Shown: positions 1 to 9,502, counted from the first letter of the stretch. The stretch: 34,151 nt of DNA from Nocardia abscessus NBRC 100374 (GCF_000308455.1 NZ_BAFP01000087.1:1-34151), one strand, 5' to 3'. The notes: generated by a model from the letters alone, not told the origin. Numbers and translations: made by a program.

Positions 1-2
1 CG

Positions 3-2771
3 GCGGTCGCGCTGACCCGCTCCGAGGTCGCGGCCGCGCTGTGCGCCTGGTGGGACGAGCACCGCGAGGTCTACGCTCCCGTGCGGTCCGGCCTGTTCGA
101 AGCGCTGAACGCGGCTCTCGCCGAAGCCGGTTCGGATGCGCCGACGGTCGCCGAGGTGCTGAGCGAGCGCGCCGACCCCTTGCTCGAGGAGATCCGCGCG
201 CGGCGCCAAGAGGCGCGCGCCCGTGCGGCTGCGACCGCCGCACGCATCAGTGAACTGACCACCGAACGCGAACGGGTCACGACCCGGCGAGACGACGCGC
301 CACCGGTATTCGCCGGCCGCTCCGCCCGGACCGGGGACCTGCCCGGCGCCGCACTGTGGCGGCTGGTGCGCTTCGCGGACGACGTGACCCCCGAGGCCGC
401 GGCAGGCATCGAGGCCGCGCTGCACGCCGCGAATCTGCTCGACGGCTGGGTCTGCCCGGCGGGCGAACTGCCGCCGGACGACCGATCCGACCAATTCCTG
501 GTGCCGCTGCCCGCACCGGACCGACCGGCCGGTCGTACCCTCGCCGACGTACTTGTCGTCGAGGACGATTCGGACACTCTGGCCGTGCCCCGGCAGGTCG
601 TCGCCGACGTGCTCGCCTCCATCGCCCTGGACGACTATCCGGGCGAATCGAGCGGCGCGGTGACCATCGCGGCGGACGGCGCGTTCCGGCAAGGCGTGCA
701 GGTGGGCAGGCACCGCAAGGCGGAAGCCGAGTTCATCGGCGCCACCGCGCGGGCCAGGCGCCGCGAGATCCGCGCGGCCGAACTGACCGCCGCCCTGACC
801 TCCGCGCAGGAGGATCTGCGCGCCGCCGAACAACAGGAGGCCGATGCCACCGCCACAGTCGCGCGAATCACGGCCGCCGCCAGAGCGCTTCCCCGACCGG
901 CCGCGGTGACCACCGCGTTGCGCGCCGTCGCCGAGGCCGCGGGCGTGCTGCGGTCGCGCGCGGAGGCCGCCGCCCAGGCCGAACGCGATTTCGACCAGGC
1001 GGTCGCGGAGATGTCCGTCGCGGAGAAGAAGCTGCGTGCGACCGCCACGGCACACCGCATGCCGCGCAGCGCGCGCGAGATCGACGCACTCGCCGCGGCC
1101 ATCCGGCACTTCGAGAACACCGGCGCGACACTGCTGCGGCTGCGCGGCGATCACGAACGGGAACGGGAGCGGGAACGCGAAGCCGAGGACCGTTCGACCG
1201 AGGCGGCCGACCTGGCCGAGGCGTTCGCCGAAGAGGCCGAGGCCGCGCGATCCGGTTACCAGGAACAGGTGCGCAAGCTCGAAACCCTGCGCGAGGCGCT
1301 CGGTGCGGGCGCGGCCGACATCGATCGCGAATTGGAGCAGGCCCGGCGGCGGATCGAGGCGACCAAGGCCGAGCAGAAGGCCGCGCGCAAGGCCGCCAAC
1401 GAGGCCATCGAGGCGGTCGGCGACGGCGAAGCCGCCTACCGCACCGCGCACGAGTCCCTCGCCACCGCGCTCACCGAGGTGCTGGCGGAAGTGAAAGCCC
1501 TTGCCCCGTATGCCCGGCCGGATCTGCTGACGCTGCTCGGCGCGCCCGCCGACGGACGCTGGCCCACCAGCGACGCCGCGTGGTCGACGCCCGAGCAACT
1601 GCTGTACCGGATCTCGACGGCGGGGCCGGATGCGCCACCGCGGGTGCTACCCGACGAAGTCGCCGCGCTGTTCGACAGTCTCGCCACCGCCACGGCATCG
1701 GTGCGGGCGAGCGAGGCGACGCGCAAGACCACCCGCACCGCGGTGACCGGTGCGCTGCAGGAATTCGACGCCGCGCTATCCGGATCGGGCCGTGATTACC
1801 GGCTGCAATGGGACGCCGCCGACGGTCTCACCGTCGTGCAGGTGCACGACGAGCACGGCGTCTCCGCGCTGGCCGACTTCGCCGCCCGCATCGACGCCGC
1901 ACGCCGTGATCAGGAACTGCTCCTCACCGACGCCGAGCGGCGCATCCTGGAGGACGCCCTGCTGACCGGCCTGGCCCAGCAGATCCACGAACGCACCAGC
2001 GACGCCCGCGATCTCATCGCCAGAATGGGCGCGGAGATGAAGCAGCGGCGAATGTCCTCGGGCAACACCATCGGCGTGCACTGGGTGCTCGCCGACAGCC
2101 TGTCCGACGCGGCGCGTGCGATGTGCAAGCTGCTCGACCGGGATGCCTCGGCGCTGACCGCGGAGGATCTGGCGGCGATCCGGGCGCATTTCGCCTCCGA
2201 GATCCGGGCGGCCCGCGCCGCGCACCCGGAACGCTCCTACCCCGAAATTCTCGCGGCGACCCTGGATTACCGCAGGTGGCGGGTGTTCTCGTTCACCTTG
2301 ATCTCCGCCGACGGCAGCGAGGACAAGCTCACCGTCGCCAGGCACGGCGCGCTGTCGGGTGGTGAGCAGTCGGTGTCGCTGCACCTGCCGCTGTTCGCCG
2401 CGGCCCACGTCATGCTCGATTCGGCCGACCCGCAGGCCCCGCGCCTGCTGGCGCTGGACGAGGCGTTCGCGGGCGTGGACGACAACGGCCGCAGCGAATT
2501 GCTCGGGCTGAGCGTGCAGTTCGACCTCGACCTGTTCATGACCGGCTACGACTTGTGGATCACCTATCCGCACGTCCCGGCGTGCGCGCACTACGACCTG
2601 GCGCACGCGGCGGCGGAGAACACCGTCAGCGCGACACTGCTGGTCTGGGACAGCGGCGACCTGCTCGCCGAACACGAGGGAACCGATCTGACCGCCGCAC
2701 TCGGCTCCCCCGATCGCCGACGGGTACCCAGCACGATCGAGGGCGGGCTGGAACTCACGCCGGTGACGTAG
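3..2771 (+). CDS. jetC: TIGR02680-family SMC-like ATPase, type III Wadjet JetC-like (5'-truncated by window)
   Basis: The frame is open to the window edge, so only the C-terminal 922 residues are visible; the N-terminal Walker A head lies upstream. Seen: long Ala/Glu/Arg-rich coiled-coil stretches (visible residues about 50-90, 240-330 and 345-465), an ABC signature LSGGEQ at about 784, a Walker B LLALDE at about 815-820 and a following D-loop-like AGVDD. This is the TIGR02680 architecture (family about 1350 aa). Known: the family sits in a four-gene neighbourhood with TIGR02677, TIGR02678 and TIGR02679, equivalent to type III Wadjet, an SMC-like complex that recognises and cleaves small circular plasmids. 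The gene ends by convergence with the arsR-type gene and no JetD nuclease (DUF2399/Toprim) follows, so any partners must lie upstream. Family assignment is strong; activity is inferred. Confidence 0.85.
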   Translation, partial: AVALTRSEVAAALCAWWDEHREVYAPVRSGLFEALNAALAEAGSDAPTVAEVLSERADPLLEEIRARRQEARARAAATAARISELTTERERVTTRRDDAPPVFAGRSARTGDLPGAALWRLVRFADDVTPEAAAGIEAALHAANLLDGWVCPAGELPPDDRSDQFLVPLPAPDRPAGRTLADVLVVEDDSDTLAVPRQVVADVLASIALDDYPGESSGAVTIAADGAFRQGVQVGRHRKAEAEFIGATARARRREIRAAELTAALTSAQEDLRAAEQQEADATATVARITAAARALPRPAAVTTALRAVAEAAGVLRSRAEAAAQAERDFDQAVAEMSVAEKKLRATATAHRMPRSAREIDALAAAIRHFENTGATLLRLRGDHEREREREREAEDRSTEAADLAEAFAEEAEAARSGYQEQVRKLETLREALGAGAADIDRELEQARRRIEATKAEQKAARKAANEAIEAVGDGEAAYRTAHESLATALTEVLAEVKALAPYARPDLLTLLGAPADGRWPTSDAAWSTPEQLLYRISTAGPDAPPRVLPDEVAALFDSLATATASVRASEATRKTTRTAVTGALQEFDAALSGSGRDYRLQWDAADGLTVVQVHDEHGVSALADFAARIDAARRDQELLLTDAERRILEDALLTGLAQQIHERTSDARDLIARMGAEMKQRRMSSGNTIGVHWVLADSLSDAARAMCKLLDRDASALTAEDLAAIRAHFASEIRAARAAHPERSYPEILAATLDYRRWRVFSFTLISADGSEDKLTVARHGALSGGEQSVSLHLPLFAAAHVMLDSADPQAPRLLALDEAFAGVDDNGRSELLGLSVQFDLDLFMTGYDLWITYPHVPACAHYDLAHAAAENTVSATLLVWDSGDLLAEHEGTDLTAALGSPDRRRVPSTIEGGLELTPVT

Positions 2772-2819
2772 CCGTTCGGCATCGCCGCGCGGAAAGACGG
2801 CCCCGGGTCGCGCGCCGGT

Positions 2820-3134
2820 TCAGTCCGCGGTTTCGCGGCGGGCGGCGGCGAGCAAGGCGTCCAGCAGGCCGGGGAAGCGGGCTTCGAGGTCGTCGCGGCG
2901 CAACGACAGCAGCAGTTCTCGCCCGGAGGGGCGCTGCCAGATGACTCCGGCGTCGCGCAGCACCCGCCAGTGGTGGGTCAGATTCGACTTGGCCACCTCC
3001 GGCAACACCGAGCCGCAGGTGTGCTCGCCGCCGTCGGCCAGTATCCGCACCACCCGCAGGCGCAGCGGGTTGCCCAGTGCGGTGAGCACATTGGTCAACC
3101 GGATCTGCGCTCGCTCGGGATGTGCCGCGATCAC
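2820..3134 (-). CDS. ArsR-type winged-helix transcriptional regulator
   Basis: A 104-residue protein from a GTG start at 3134. The frame is open further upstream, but that extension runs across the divergent SDR gene and is not credible. A winged helix-turn-helix spans about residues 14-75 (segments ALGNPLRLRVV, SNLTHHWRVLRDAGV and a wing with QRPSGRE), ending in RRDDLEARFPGLLDALL, as in small ArsR-like repressors. No paired Cys/His metal site is obvious; there is a single Cys in EHTCG, so it may respond to something other than metal. It is divergent from the SDR gene, and the 80-bp gap carries a palindrome, so it probably represses itself and the SDR. Ligand unknown. Confidence 0.8.
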   Translation of the reverse strand: MIAAHPERAQIRLTNVLTALGNPLRLRVVRILADGGEHTCGSVLPEVAKSNLTHHWRVLRDAGVIWQRPSGRELLLSLRRDDLEARFPGLLDALLAAARRETAD

Positions 3135-3172
3135 GCGGACCAGGCTAGCGCGGGGTTGGCGTATAGTCGAAC

Positions 3173-3192
3173 TGTACGTATTTATTCGTACA
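3173..3192. promoter_or_regulatory. AT-rich inverted repeat, probable operator of the ArsR-type regulator
   Basis: Perfect 6-bp arms TGTACG (3173-3178) and CGTACA (3187-3192) surround an 8-bp A/T-only spacer, inside the 80-bp divergent gap between the regulator and the SDR. A possible -35 TTGGCG (3156-3161) lies 17 bp from the spacer, which may overlap a weak -10. Repressor binding here would block the SDR promoter. Operator function is inferred from position and symmetry. Confidence 0.55.
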
Positions 3193-3215
3193 ATTGAATC
3201 GTTCGGGAGGTTCTC

Positions 3216-3986
3216 GTGGGCGTCGGCAGCGACCGCTTCGACGGCAAGATCGCACTGATCACCGGTGGGTCCAGCGGCATGGGCTTGGCCACCGCACGAC
3301 GGCTGCTCACCGAAGGCGCGCACGTCGTCATCACCGGGCGCGACAAGAGCCGCCTCGAGGCCGCGGCCGAAGAACTGGGCGACGCCGGCCGCGTGCTCGC
3401 GGTGGCCGGCGACGCGGCCGACCTCGGCGACCTCGACGCGCTCGTCGCCGCCGTGACGCAGCGGCACGGACGGCTGGATGTCGTCTTCGCGAACGCGGGC
3501 ATCGCGGCGTTCCAACCGACCGAGACCGTCACCGAAGCCGAGTTCGACCGCGTGGTGGATACCAACTTCAAAGGAGTGTTCTTCACCATCCAGAAGACCC
3601 TCCCCCTCGTGGCGGATCACGGGGCGATCGTCGTCAACGCCTCCTGGGCACTGCATCGCGGCGTGCCCGGCGCATCGCTCTACTCGGCGACCAAGGCGGC
3701 GGTGCACAACCTGGCGCGCAGCCTCGCGGCCGAGCTGGCGCCCCGGCGCATCCGGGTCAATTCCGTCAGCCCGGGCTACATCGCGACGCCGTCGTTCCGC
3801 GCGAACGTCTCCGCCGAAGCGCAGGCCGCGATCAGCGCCACAGTGGCGGCGGGGCGCGTCGGCACCGCCGAGAACGTGGCCGACGCCGTCGCCTTTCTCG
3901 CATCCGGTGAGGCGTCCTATGTCAATGGACAGGACCTGCTCGTCGACGGCGGGCTGATCACCGCCATTCCGGATCCCATGGTCTAG
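3216..3986 (+). CDS. SDR family NAD(P)-dependent oxidoreductase
   Basis: A 256-residue classical short-chain dehydrogenase/reductase. Seen: TGGSSGMG nucleotide-binding loop (residues 16-23), NAG (93-95), and the catalytic set S143, Y156 and K160 (YSATK), with the usual NSVSPG segment and a C-terminal VNGQDLLVDGG. It would be a cytosolic enzyme interconverting an alcohol and a ketone; substrate is not readable from sequence. The GTG start at 3216 is supported by a GGAGG Shine-Dalgarno at 3206-3210. The gene is divergent from the ArsR-type regulator, suggesting ligand-induced expression, and converges on the vanY-like gene 20 bp downstream. Confidence 0.9.
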   Translation: MGVGSDRFDGKIALITGGSSGMGLATARRLLTEGAHVVITGRDKSRLEAAAEELGDAGRVLAVAGDAADLGDLDALVAAVTQRHGRLDVVFANAGIAAFQPTETVTEAEFDRVVDTNFKGVFFTIQKTLPLVADHGAIVVNASWALHRGVPGASLYSATKAAVHNLARSLAAELAPRRIRVNSVSPGYIATPSFRANVSAEAQAAISATVAAGRVGTAENVADAVAFLASGEASYVNGQDLLVDGGLITAIPDPMV

Positions 3987-4006
3987 CGCCCGGCCGGCCG
4001 GTGAGG

Positions 4007-4531
4007 TCAGCGCACACTCGCGTCCGGCTTCATCGGCGGGCAGTTCGTGCCCGGGACGGTGGCCAACTCGAAATGCCACCATTCGTTCTCGAATGTCCGG
4101 CACAGCCCCCAACGGTTGCCGTTCGCCTCGAGCCAGCGCGCACCCTGCTGCGGGCCGACGTCGATCGCCTGCCCGGACACATGGGTGGACTCCTCCGGCG
4201 GCAGCACCCAGCGGCGCGCGTCATCCGGACCGTAGGTCGCCACACCGTCCTCCCACAGCGCCTGCTGCTCGGCGGGCGTCCGGTATCCGGACGTGATGGA
4301 CAGCGGCACCCCCTGCGCGCGCGCCTCGCGTTCGGCGAGGGTGTAGGCCAAGGCCAACGCGGGATCGAGCCCCTCCGTCCCCGTCGCCGAGCCCACCGAT
4401 TCCCGCTGATCGACGACCACGACGTCCGCCCGCGCCTCCCCTGCCAGTACACCGGTCGCGACCAGCAGGGGAAGCACCGCCACCGATAGCGCCGCCACCA
4501 TCCGACTCCGCCCAGCATTCTCGAGCACCAT
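4007..4531 (-). CDS. Secreted M15 (VanY-like) D-alanyl-D-alanine carboxypeptidase
   Basis: A 174-residue protein with an N-terminal signal sequence (hydrophobic core about residues 12-30, likely cleavage near ARA-D at 34-36). The M15B zinc-peptidase motifs are present: SGYRTPAEQ (81-89), STHVSGQAID with ligands H117 and D124, and EWWHFE with E150 and H153. Family role: removing the terminal D-Ala from peptidoglycan stem peptides outside the membrane. Here it is a stand-alone cell-wall remodelling enzyme; no vanR/S/H/A/X genes are nearby, so glycopeptide resistance is not implied. ATG at 4531 is used; ATG at residue 11 would also leave a signal peptide. The gene reads away from the long non-coding stretch upstream. 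Confidence 0.88.
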   Translation of the reverse strand: MVLENAGRSRMVAALSVAVLPLLVATGVLAGEARADVVVVDQRESVGSATGTEGLDPALALAYTLAEREARAQGVPLSITSGYRTPAEQQALWEDGVATYGPDDARRWVLPPEESTHVSGQAIDVGPQQGARWLEANGNRWGLCRTFENEWWHFELATVPGTNCPPMKPDASVR

Positions 4532-4764
4532 GCGGCGATGCTATCGCCTGCGGTCACCTATGCCGGGTACGCCCTGATCGGAACCCACGCGCGGCGCCGA
4601 CGACGGCCGCTCCCGCCGCGCCGCCAGGCAACGCCACCGCGCTCCTCCGGTCCCCCGGGCCAGGGCACGACATCGCGGTAGACACACGGTCGCCTGCCTC
4701 CCCGGCCGACGTTCCGCCAGTTCCCCGACCCGTCACGCCCCGGCTCCACAGGCAGCCCCCAGAG

Positions 4765-5188
4765 TGTGGACAACATTCAGCGAATTCCACAGAGAACTCC
4801 ACAGCTTGGGATAATGTCGAGAAGACATGCCCGATATGCACCCAATTGTCCTGATGTAGCAAACATTTCGCGCCGCATGGAAAACCGCCTGTCCACAATC
4901 TATTCCAGTGCTGTGGATCACAGTGATGCCATGGCGGCTACCACTCCCGAATTGCCGGAATCGACGGGGGTTTTGGGCGATTTGCGATCGAATCGACATC
5001 GTTTCGGGCCAGATTCGTCCATTTCGGCCGGTATGCCGCAACGTCGGCGACGGGCCACGACGCTATGGCACACCAGGCCGAATTTCGCTGCGGCCCAAAG
5101 TCGGCGAGCGGCACCGAGCCGCACAAGCACTGCGGGCGGCTATCGGCTCGTGCCGACAGCCGCCCGCGGGTCGAGTGGGCTATCCACA
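4765..5188. repeat. Cluster of DnaA-box-like 9-mers
   Basis: Consensus DnaA box is TT(A/G)TCCACA. Seen: TGTGGACAA at 4765-4773 (exact on the minus strand), CTGTCCACA at 4889-4897 (one mismatch), TGTGGATCA at 4912-4920 (one mismatch on the minus strand) and CTATCCACA at 5180-5188 (one mismatch). Weaker TCCACA cores occur at 4745-4750, 4786-4791 and 4798-4803. Seven hexamer cores within about 450 bp, on both strands, is far above chance (roughly 0.2 expected). No dnaA, dnaN or rep gene is nearby, so this is not the standard oriC; a DnaA-titrating or regulatory locus is possible. Confidence 0.5.
5132..5167 (-). terminator. Long GC-rich hairpin, probable terminator of the antitoxin-like gene
   Basis: Arms 5132-5147 and 5152-5167 pair over 16 positions with one non-Watson-Crick pair (G-U in one orientation), around a 4-nt loop. 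It lies about 90 bp past the stop of the minus-strand antitoxin-like gene and has no T-tract, like the tail-less hairpins common in actinobacteria. Confidence 0.5.
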
Positions 5189-5193
5189 GGTGT

Positions 5194-5212
5194 AGGGAAT
5201 TTCACATTCCCT
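5194..5212. repeat. Short perfect inverted repeat
   Basis: AGGGAAT (5194-5200) and ATTCCCT (5206-5212) form a perfect 7-bp stem with a 5-nt loop. It lies between the antitoxin-like gene's stop and the stronger hairpin at 5132-5167. It may be part of the same termination region or a protein-binding site; nothing decides. Confidence 0.35.
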
Positions 5213-5256
5213 CCCCAGCTATGTGAAGATCGGCCGCATCGGACATTCCGACTGAA

Positions 5257-5721
5257 TCACGCGCACGGCGGACCGTCCAGTACGCTCGGACCCAGCCGCG
5301 CCGCAGCCACCCGAACGCCGCCCCGGCGAATCGACTCCGCCGCTTGCCGATTGCGCGCGATCCGATCCAAAATCCCGCCGCCGTGCGCCCGGGCGTAGGC
5401 GAGCGCCACCCTGATCTTGCTCGCGTTCAGGTCCGACTTCGCGCTGAGCACGGCGATCCGGCGTTCCACCGGGCCGTCCAATTCTCCCAGGCGCGCAACG
5501 ACTTCCCAGATCTCCGGGCCCGCGGCCAGCGCGGCGCGGCGGTCGTCGAACGGACCGCGGAAGACGATCCCCGGGTGGTCGAGCTGATCGACGCCCTCGT
5601 GGATCAGCCGATCGAGCAGTGCGGTACAGCTGGTTCCCTCCCGGGCAGCGCGATCGGCCAACCGGAGGGCGGCCGACTCGGTGATACACAATGCCGTCGG
5701 TACTGGTCTGGACATGCTCAT
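5257..5721 (-). CDS. Orphan antitoxin-like protein (ribbon-helix-helix plus DUF433-like region)
   Basis: A 154-residue protein. Residues about 9-45 resemble a CopG-type ribbon-helix-helix domain (ALCITESAALRLADRAA, then a second helix to HEGV). Residues 49-125 resemble the region that follows it in many actinobacterial antitoxin-like proteins (HPGIVFRGPFDDRRAAL, GPEIWEVV, then a helix-turn-helix-like ALAYARAHGG). The last ~25 residues, AARLGPSVLDGPPCA, look lineage-specific. The ATG at 5721 is preceded by a GAGGGGAG Shine-Dalgarno at 5724-5731. Such proteins usually bind DNA, often with a PIN or similar toxin, but no toxin gene is adjacent. Function beyond DNA binding is unknown. Confidence 0.65.
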   Translation of the reverse strand: MSMSRPVPTALCITESAALRLADRAAREGTSCTALLDRLIHEGVDQLDHPGIVFRGPFDDRRAALAAGPEIWEVVARLGELDGPVERRIAVLSAKSDLNASKIRVALAYARAHGGGILDRIARNRQAAESIRRGGVRVAAARLGPSVLDGPPCA

Positions 5722-5858
5722 AGCTCCCCTCGACCTGCATCGGTGCCGGAATCAACGGTGTACTCCGCTAAGCGTGCCCGCTGCGACCACGTCGAAGCCC
5801 CGGTGATCGGCAGGACATCGGCGTGTCCGCGGACTGCCGCATGCCGGTCGAGGAAGGC

Positions 5859-7535
<1,677 letters not shown>

Positions 7536-7628
7536 CAGTCGCACTCCTTTGGATGGGCCCGAACACAGGACGGCCGGGCTGGTCACGAGCACAGCGAGCC
7601 TAGCCACCGCCGTACACGCCACTACTGG

Positions 7629-7642
7629 TTAGGCAACCCTAT
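7629..7642. promoter_or_regulatory. IdeR/DtxR-like iron box upstream of the Fe-S fumarase
   Basis: TTAGGCAACCCTAT matches 11 of 14 positions of the inner part of the IdeR consensus (inner core TTAGGCTAACCTAA) and contains the perfect inverted repeat TAGG-CAAC-CCTA. The outer TTAGG half is poorly matched, about 13 of 19 overall. It sits about 95 bp upstream of the fumarase start in the divergent gap with the MarR gene. An iron-responsive link to an Fe-S enzyme is plausible but unproven. Confidence 0.4.
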
Positions 7643-7803
7643 CTCGGACAGTCGGTCCGAAAGGTTGCACGTTCAACCCCGGTGATGCTACCTCTCATCT
7701 CTGAGAAAACGCCCGTGTCCGGGTCCATCCGCGCGCACACTGTTCGCGCGCCGCACGTCGTGACGCGGAACGTTCGGGACACGTCAGAGTTTGGAGCGCT
7801 ATC

Positions 7804-8274
7804 GTGACCGATCCCCATTGGCTCGATGACGTCGAGATGCGCGCCTGGCTGGGTTTCGTGCGCACCCGCGACATCATCGCCGCGGCGGTCGGGCGGGATT
7901 CCACCAGGGAGTCCGACCTCACCTACGTCGAATACTCGGTGCTGGCCTATCTGGCCGAAGCGCCGGACCACCGGCTCACCTTCGCCGAACTCGCGGCCAA
8001 GCTGGAATGGTCGCAGAGCCGGCTCTCCCACCAGATCACCCGGATGGAGAAACGGGACCTCGTCGTGCGCGAGCCGATCCCCGACGACGCGCGCCGCACC
8101 GCCGCCAAGCTCACCCCGCGCGGCGCCGACGTGCTGACCGGCGCCGCGCCCGCGCACGTGGACAGCGTGCGCAGGCACATGATCGACATTCTCGATCGCC
8201 GGCAGCTGGCCGCCTTGGCCGACATCTACGACACCCTGCTCGCGCATCACCGGCGACCGGCGGCGGAGAGCTGA
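7804..8274 (+). CDS. MarR family transcriptional regulator
   Basis: A 156-residue protein with the MarR fold. N-terminal dimer helices cover residues 1-45, YVEYSVLAYLAEAP starts the winged helix, FAELAAKLEWSQSRLSHQITRMEKRDLV is the recognition region, and PDDARRTAAKLTPRG is the wing; C-terminal dimerisation helices follow. The GTG start at 7804 is used. It is divergent from fumarase, with about 270 bp between, and converges on mftD with a 4-bp gap. Such proteins bind palindromes in their own divergent promoter and are released by small phenolic or oxidant ligands; the ligand here is unknown. Whether it controls fumarase cannot be read from the sequence. Confidence 0.88.
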   Translation: MTDPHWLDDVEMRAWLGFVRTRDIIAAAVGRDSTRESDLTYVEYSVLAYLAEAPDHRLTFAELAAKLEWSQSRLSHQITRMEKRDLVVREPIPDDARRTAAKLTPRGADVLTGAAPAHVDSVRRHMIDILDRRQLAALADIYDTLLAHHRRPAAES

Positions 8275-8278
8275 CCGC

Positions 8279-9502
8279 TCAGGCGGGCGTGGCCGCGTGA
8301 TCGGCGGGAGCGCTTGCGGCACCGGCCGCTTCGGGCACGCCGAGCGCTCGCTCGAAGCCGGCGGGCACCACCAAGTCCGAACGGTCCAGCTCGGTGACGC
8401 GCGTCTTGCGCAAGCCCAGCAGCGCCGAGTCGATGCCGCCGCGCAGGATGTCCAGCACGTTCTCGACCCCGGCCTGCCCGTTCGCGGCAAGTCCCCACAG
8501 GTAGGCGCGCCCGATCATGACCGCCCGCGCACCCAGGGCCACCGCTTTCACCACGTCGCTGCCGCGCCGGATGCCGCCGTCGAGCACCACTTCGATCTGC
8601 GAACCCACCGCGTCGGCGATCACCGGCAGCGCCCGGATCGCGGCCGGGGTGCCGTCGAGGTTGTTGCCGCCGTGGTTGGACACCGAGATCGCGGCGACGC
8701 CCGCGTCGACCGCCCGGTGCGCGTCATCGACCCGCATCACGCCTTTGAGCATGACCGGACCGTCCCATTGCTCGCAGATCCACCGCACATCCGCCCAGTC
8801 CGGCGCGGGCGTGCCCATCCACTCGCCGTATGCGCCGAAGAACCCGGGCGCCTGCCCATCGCCGACAGCCATGTTCGGCGCGGTCAGGTCGGGAATGCTG
8901 CCCGACCGCGCATAGGTCGCCAGCCACTTCGGGCGCGCCAGCGTCTGCGGCGCGAACTTCAGCATCGTGCGCAGATCGAGCTTCTCCGGGATGACCGGGC
9001 TACCCCAGTCCCGCCCGTGCGAGAACGACCAGTCGAGCGTCAGGATCAAGCCGACCGCGCCCGCCTCCTTCGCCCGCTGCATCCGCTGCGCGATCTCGTC
9101 CTTGCCGCCGCACCAGTACAGCTGGAAGAACGTCGCGGGGTTGGCCGCGATCACCTCTTCGATCGGCTTGCTGGCGAACGAACTCAGGCCCATCGCGATG
9201 CCGCGCGCGGCGGCCGCCCTGGCGACGGCGACCTCACCGTCGGGGTGCACCGCCTGCACACCGGTCGGCGAGATCAGCACCGGCATCGAAAGCTGCTGTC
9301 CCAGTACGGTCGTCGACTGGTCCCGCTCGCCGATCGGGCCCGCCACGTGCGGCGCGAAACCCAGTTCGGTGAACGCCTTCTGATTGTCCTCGATGGTCTG
9401 CCCGCGCTCGGAGCCGGCGATCAACGCGCCGTACACCGATTTCGGCAGCCGCTTCTTCGCCCGCCGCTGCGCTTCGGCGACGGTCTCGAACCACGGGTTC
9501 AT
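8279..9502 (-). CDS. mftD: Mycofactocin biosynthesis FMN-dependent oxidase MftD
   Basis: A 407-residue protein of the alpha-hydroxyacid-oxidase (FMN-TIM-barrel) fold, closely resembling the mycobacterial MftD family (TIGR03966, Rv0694-like) over its length. Seen: the family N-terminus WFETVAEAQRRAKKRLPKSV, ISPTGVQAV, MGLSSFASKPIEEV, DWSFSHGRDWGSP, and the FMN/catalytic region VSNHGGNNLDGTPA followed by LDGGIRRGSDVVKA. Known role: oxidative deamination of the AHDP intermediate to pre-mycofactocin, the redox-active core. ATG at 9502 overlaps the mftE stop (ATGA) and is preceded by a GAAAGGA Shine-Dalgarno, so it is translationally coupled to mftE. In the standard order mftD precedes mftE and follows mftC; here the order is reversed and mftA, mftB, mftC are absent. 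Confidence 0.92.
   Translation of the reverse strand: MNPWFETVAEAQRRAKKRLPKSVYGALIAGSERGQTIEDNQKAFTELGFAPHVAGPIGERDQSTTVLGQQLSMPVLISPTGVQAVHPDGEVAVARAAAARGIAMGLSSFASKPIEEVIAANPATFFQLYWCGGKDEIAQRMQRAKEAGAVGLILTLDWSFSHGRDWGSPVIPEKLDLRTMLKFAPQTLARPKWLATYARSGSIPDLTAPNMAVGDGQAPGFFGAYGEWMGTPAPDWADVRWICEQWDGPVMLKGVMRVDDAHRAVDAGVAAISVSNHGGNNLDGTPAAIRALPVIADAVGSQIEVVLDGGIRRGSDVVKAVALGARAVMIGRAYLWGLAANGQAGVENVLDILRGGIDSALLGLRKTRVTELDRSDLVVPAGFERALGVPEAAGAASAPADHAATPA

Larger units (their letters stand above)
4532..5256. other. Non-coding ~725-bp stretch with a DnaA-box-like cluster
   Basis: No credible gene is seen. Open frames here have Arg/Pro/Ser-rich, shadow-like translations. The stretch is unusually AT-rich for the window around 4765-4920. 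It holds several TCCACA/TGTGGA hexamers, four of them inside near-consensus DnaA-box 9-mers, plus two hairpins downstream of the antitoxin-like gene. It lies upstream of the vanY-like gene and downstream of the antitoxin-like gene, both on the minus strand. Confidence 0.6.

Noticed and set aside
2820..4112. A 430-codon extension of the ArsR-type gene
   Set aside because: It runs antisense through the whole SDR gene; only the C-terminal 104 residues have family features.
4007..4531. Vancomycin-resistance cluster
   Set aside because: Only a stand-alone VanY-like carboxypeptidase is present, without vanRSHAX genes.
4742..5188. Standard chromosomal oriC
   Set aside because: No dnaA or dnaN gene flanks the cluster, and only a few boxes are near consensus; kept as an unexplained DnaA-box cluster.
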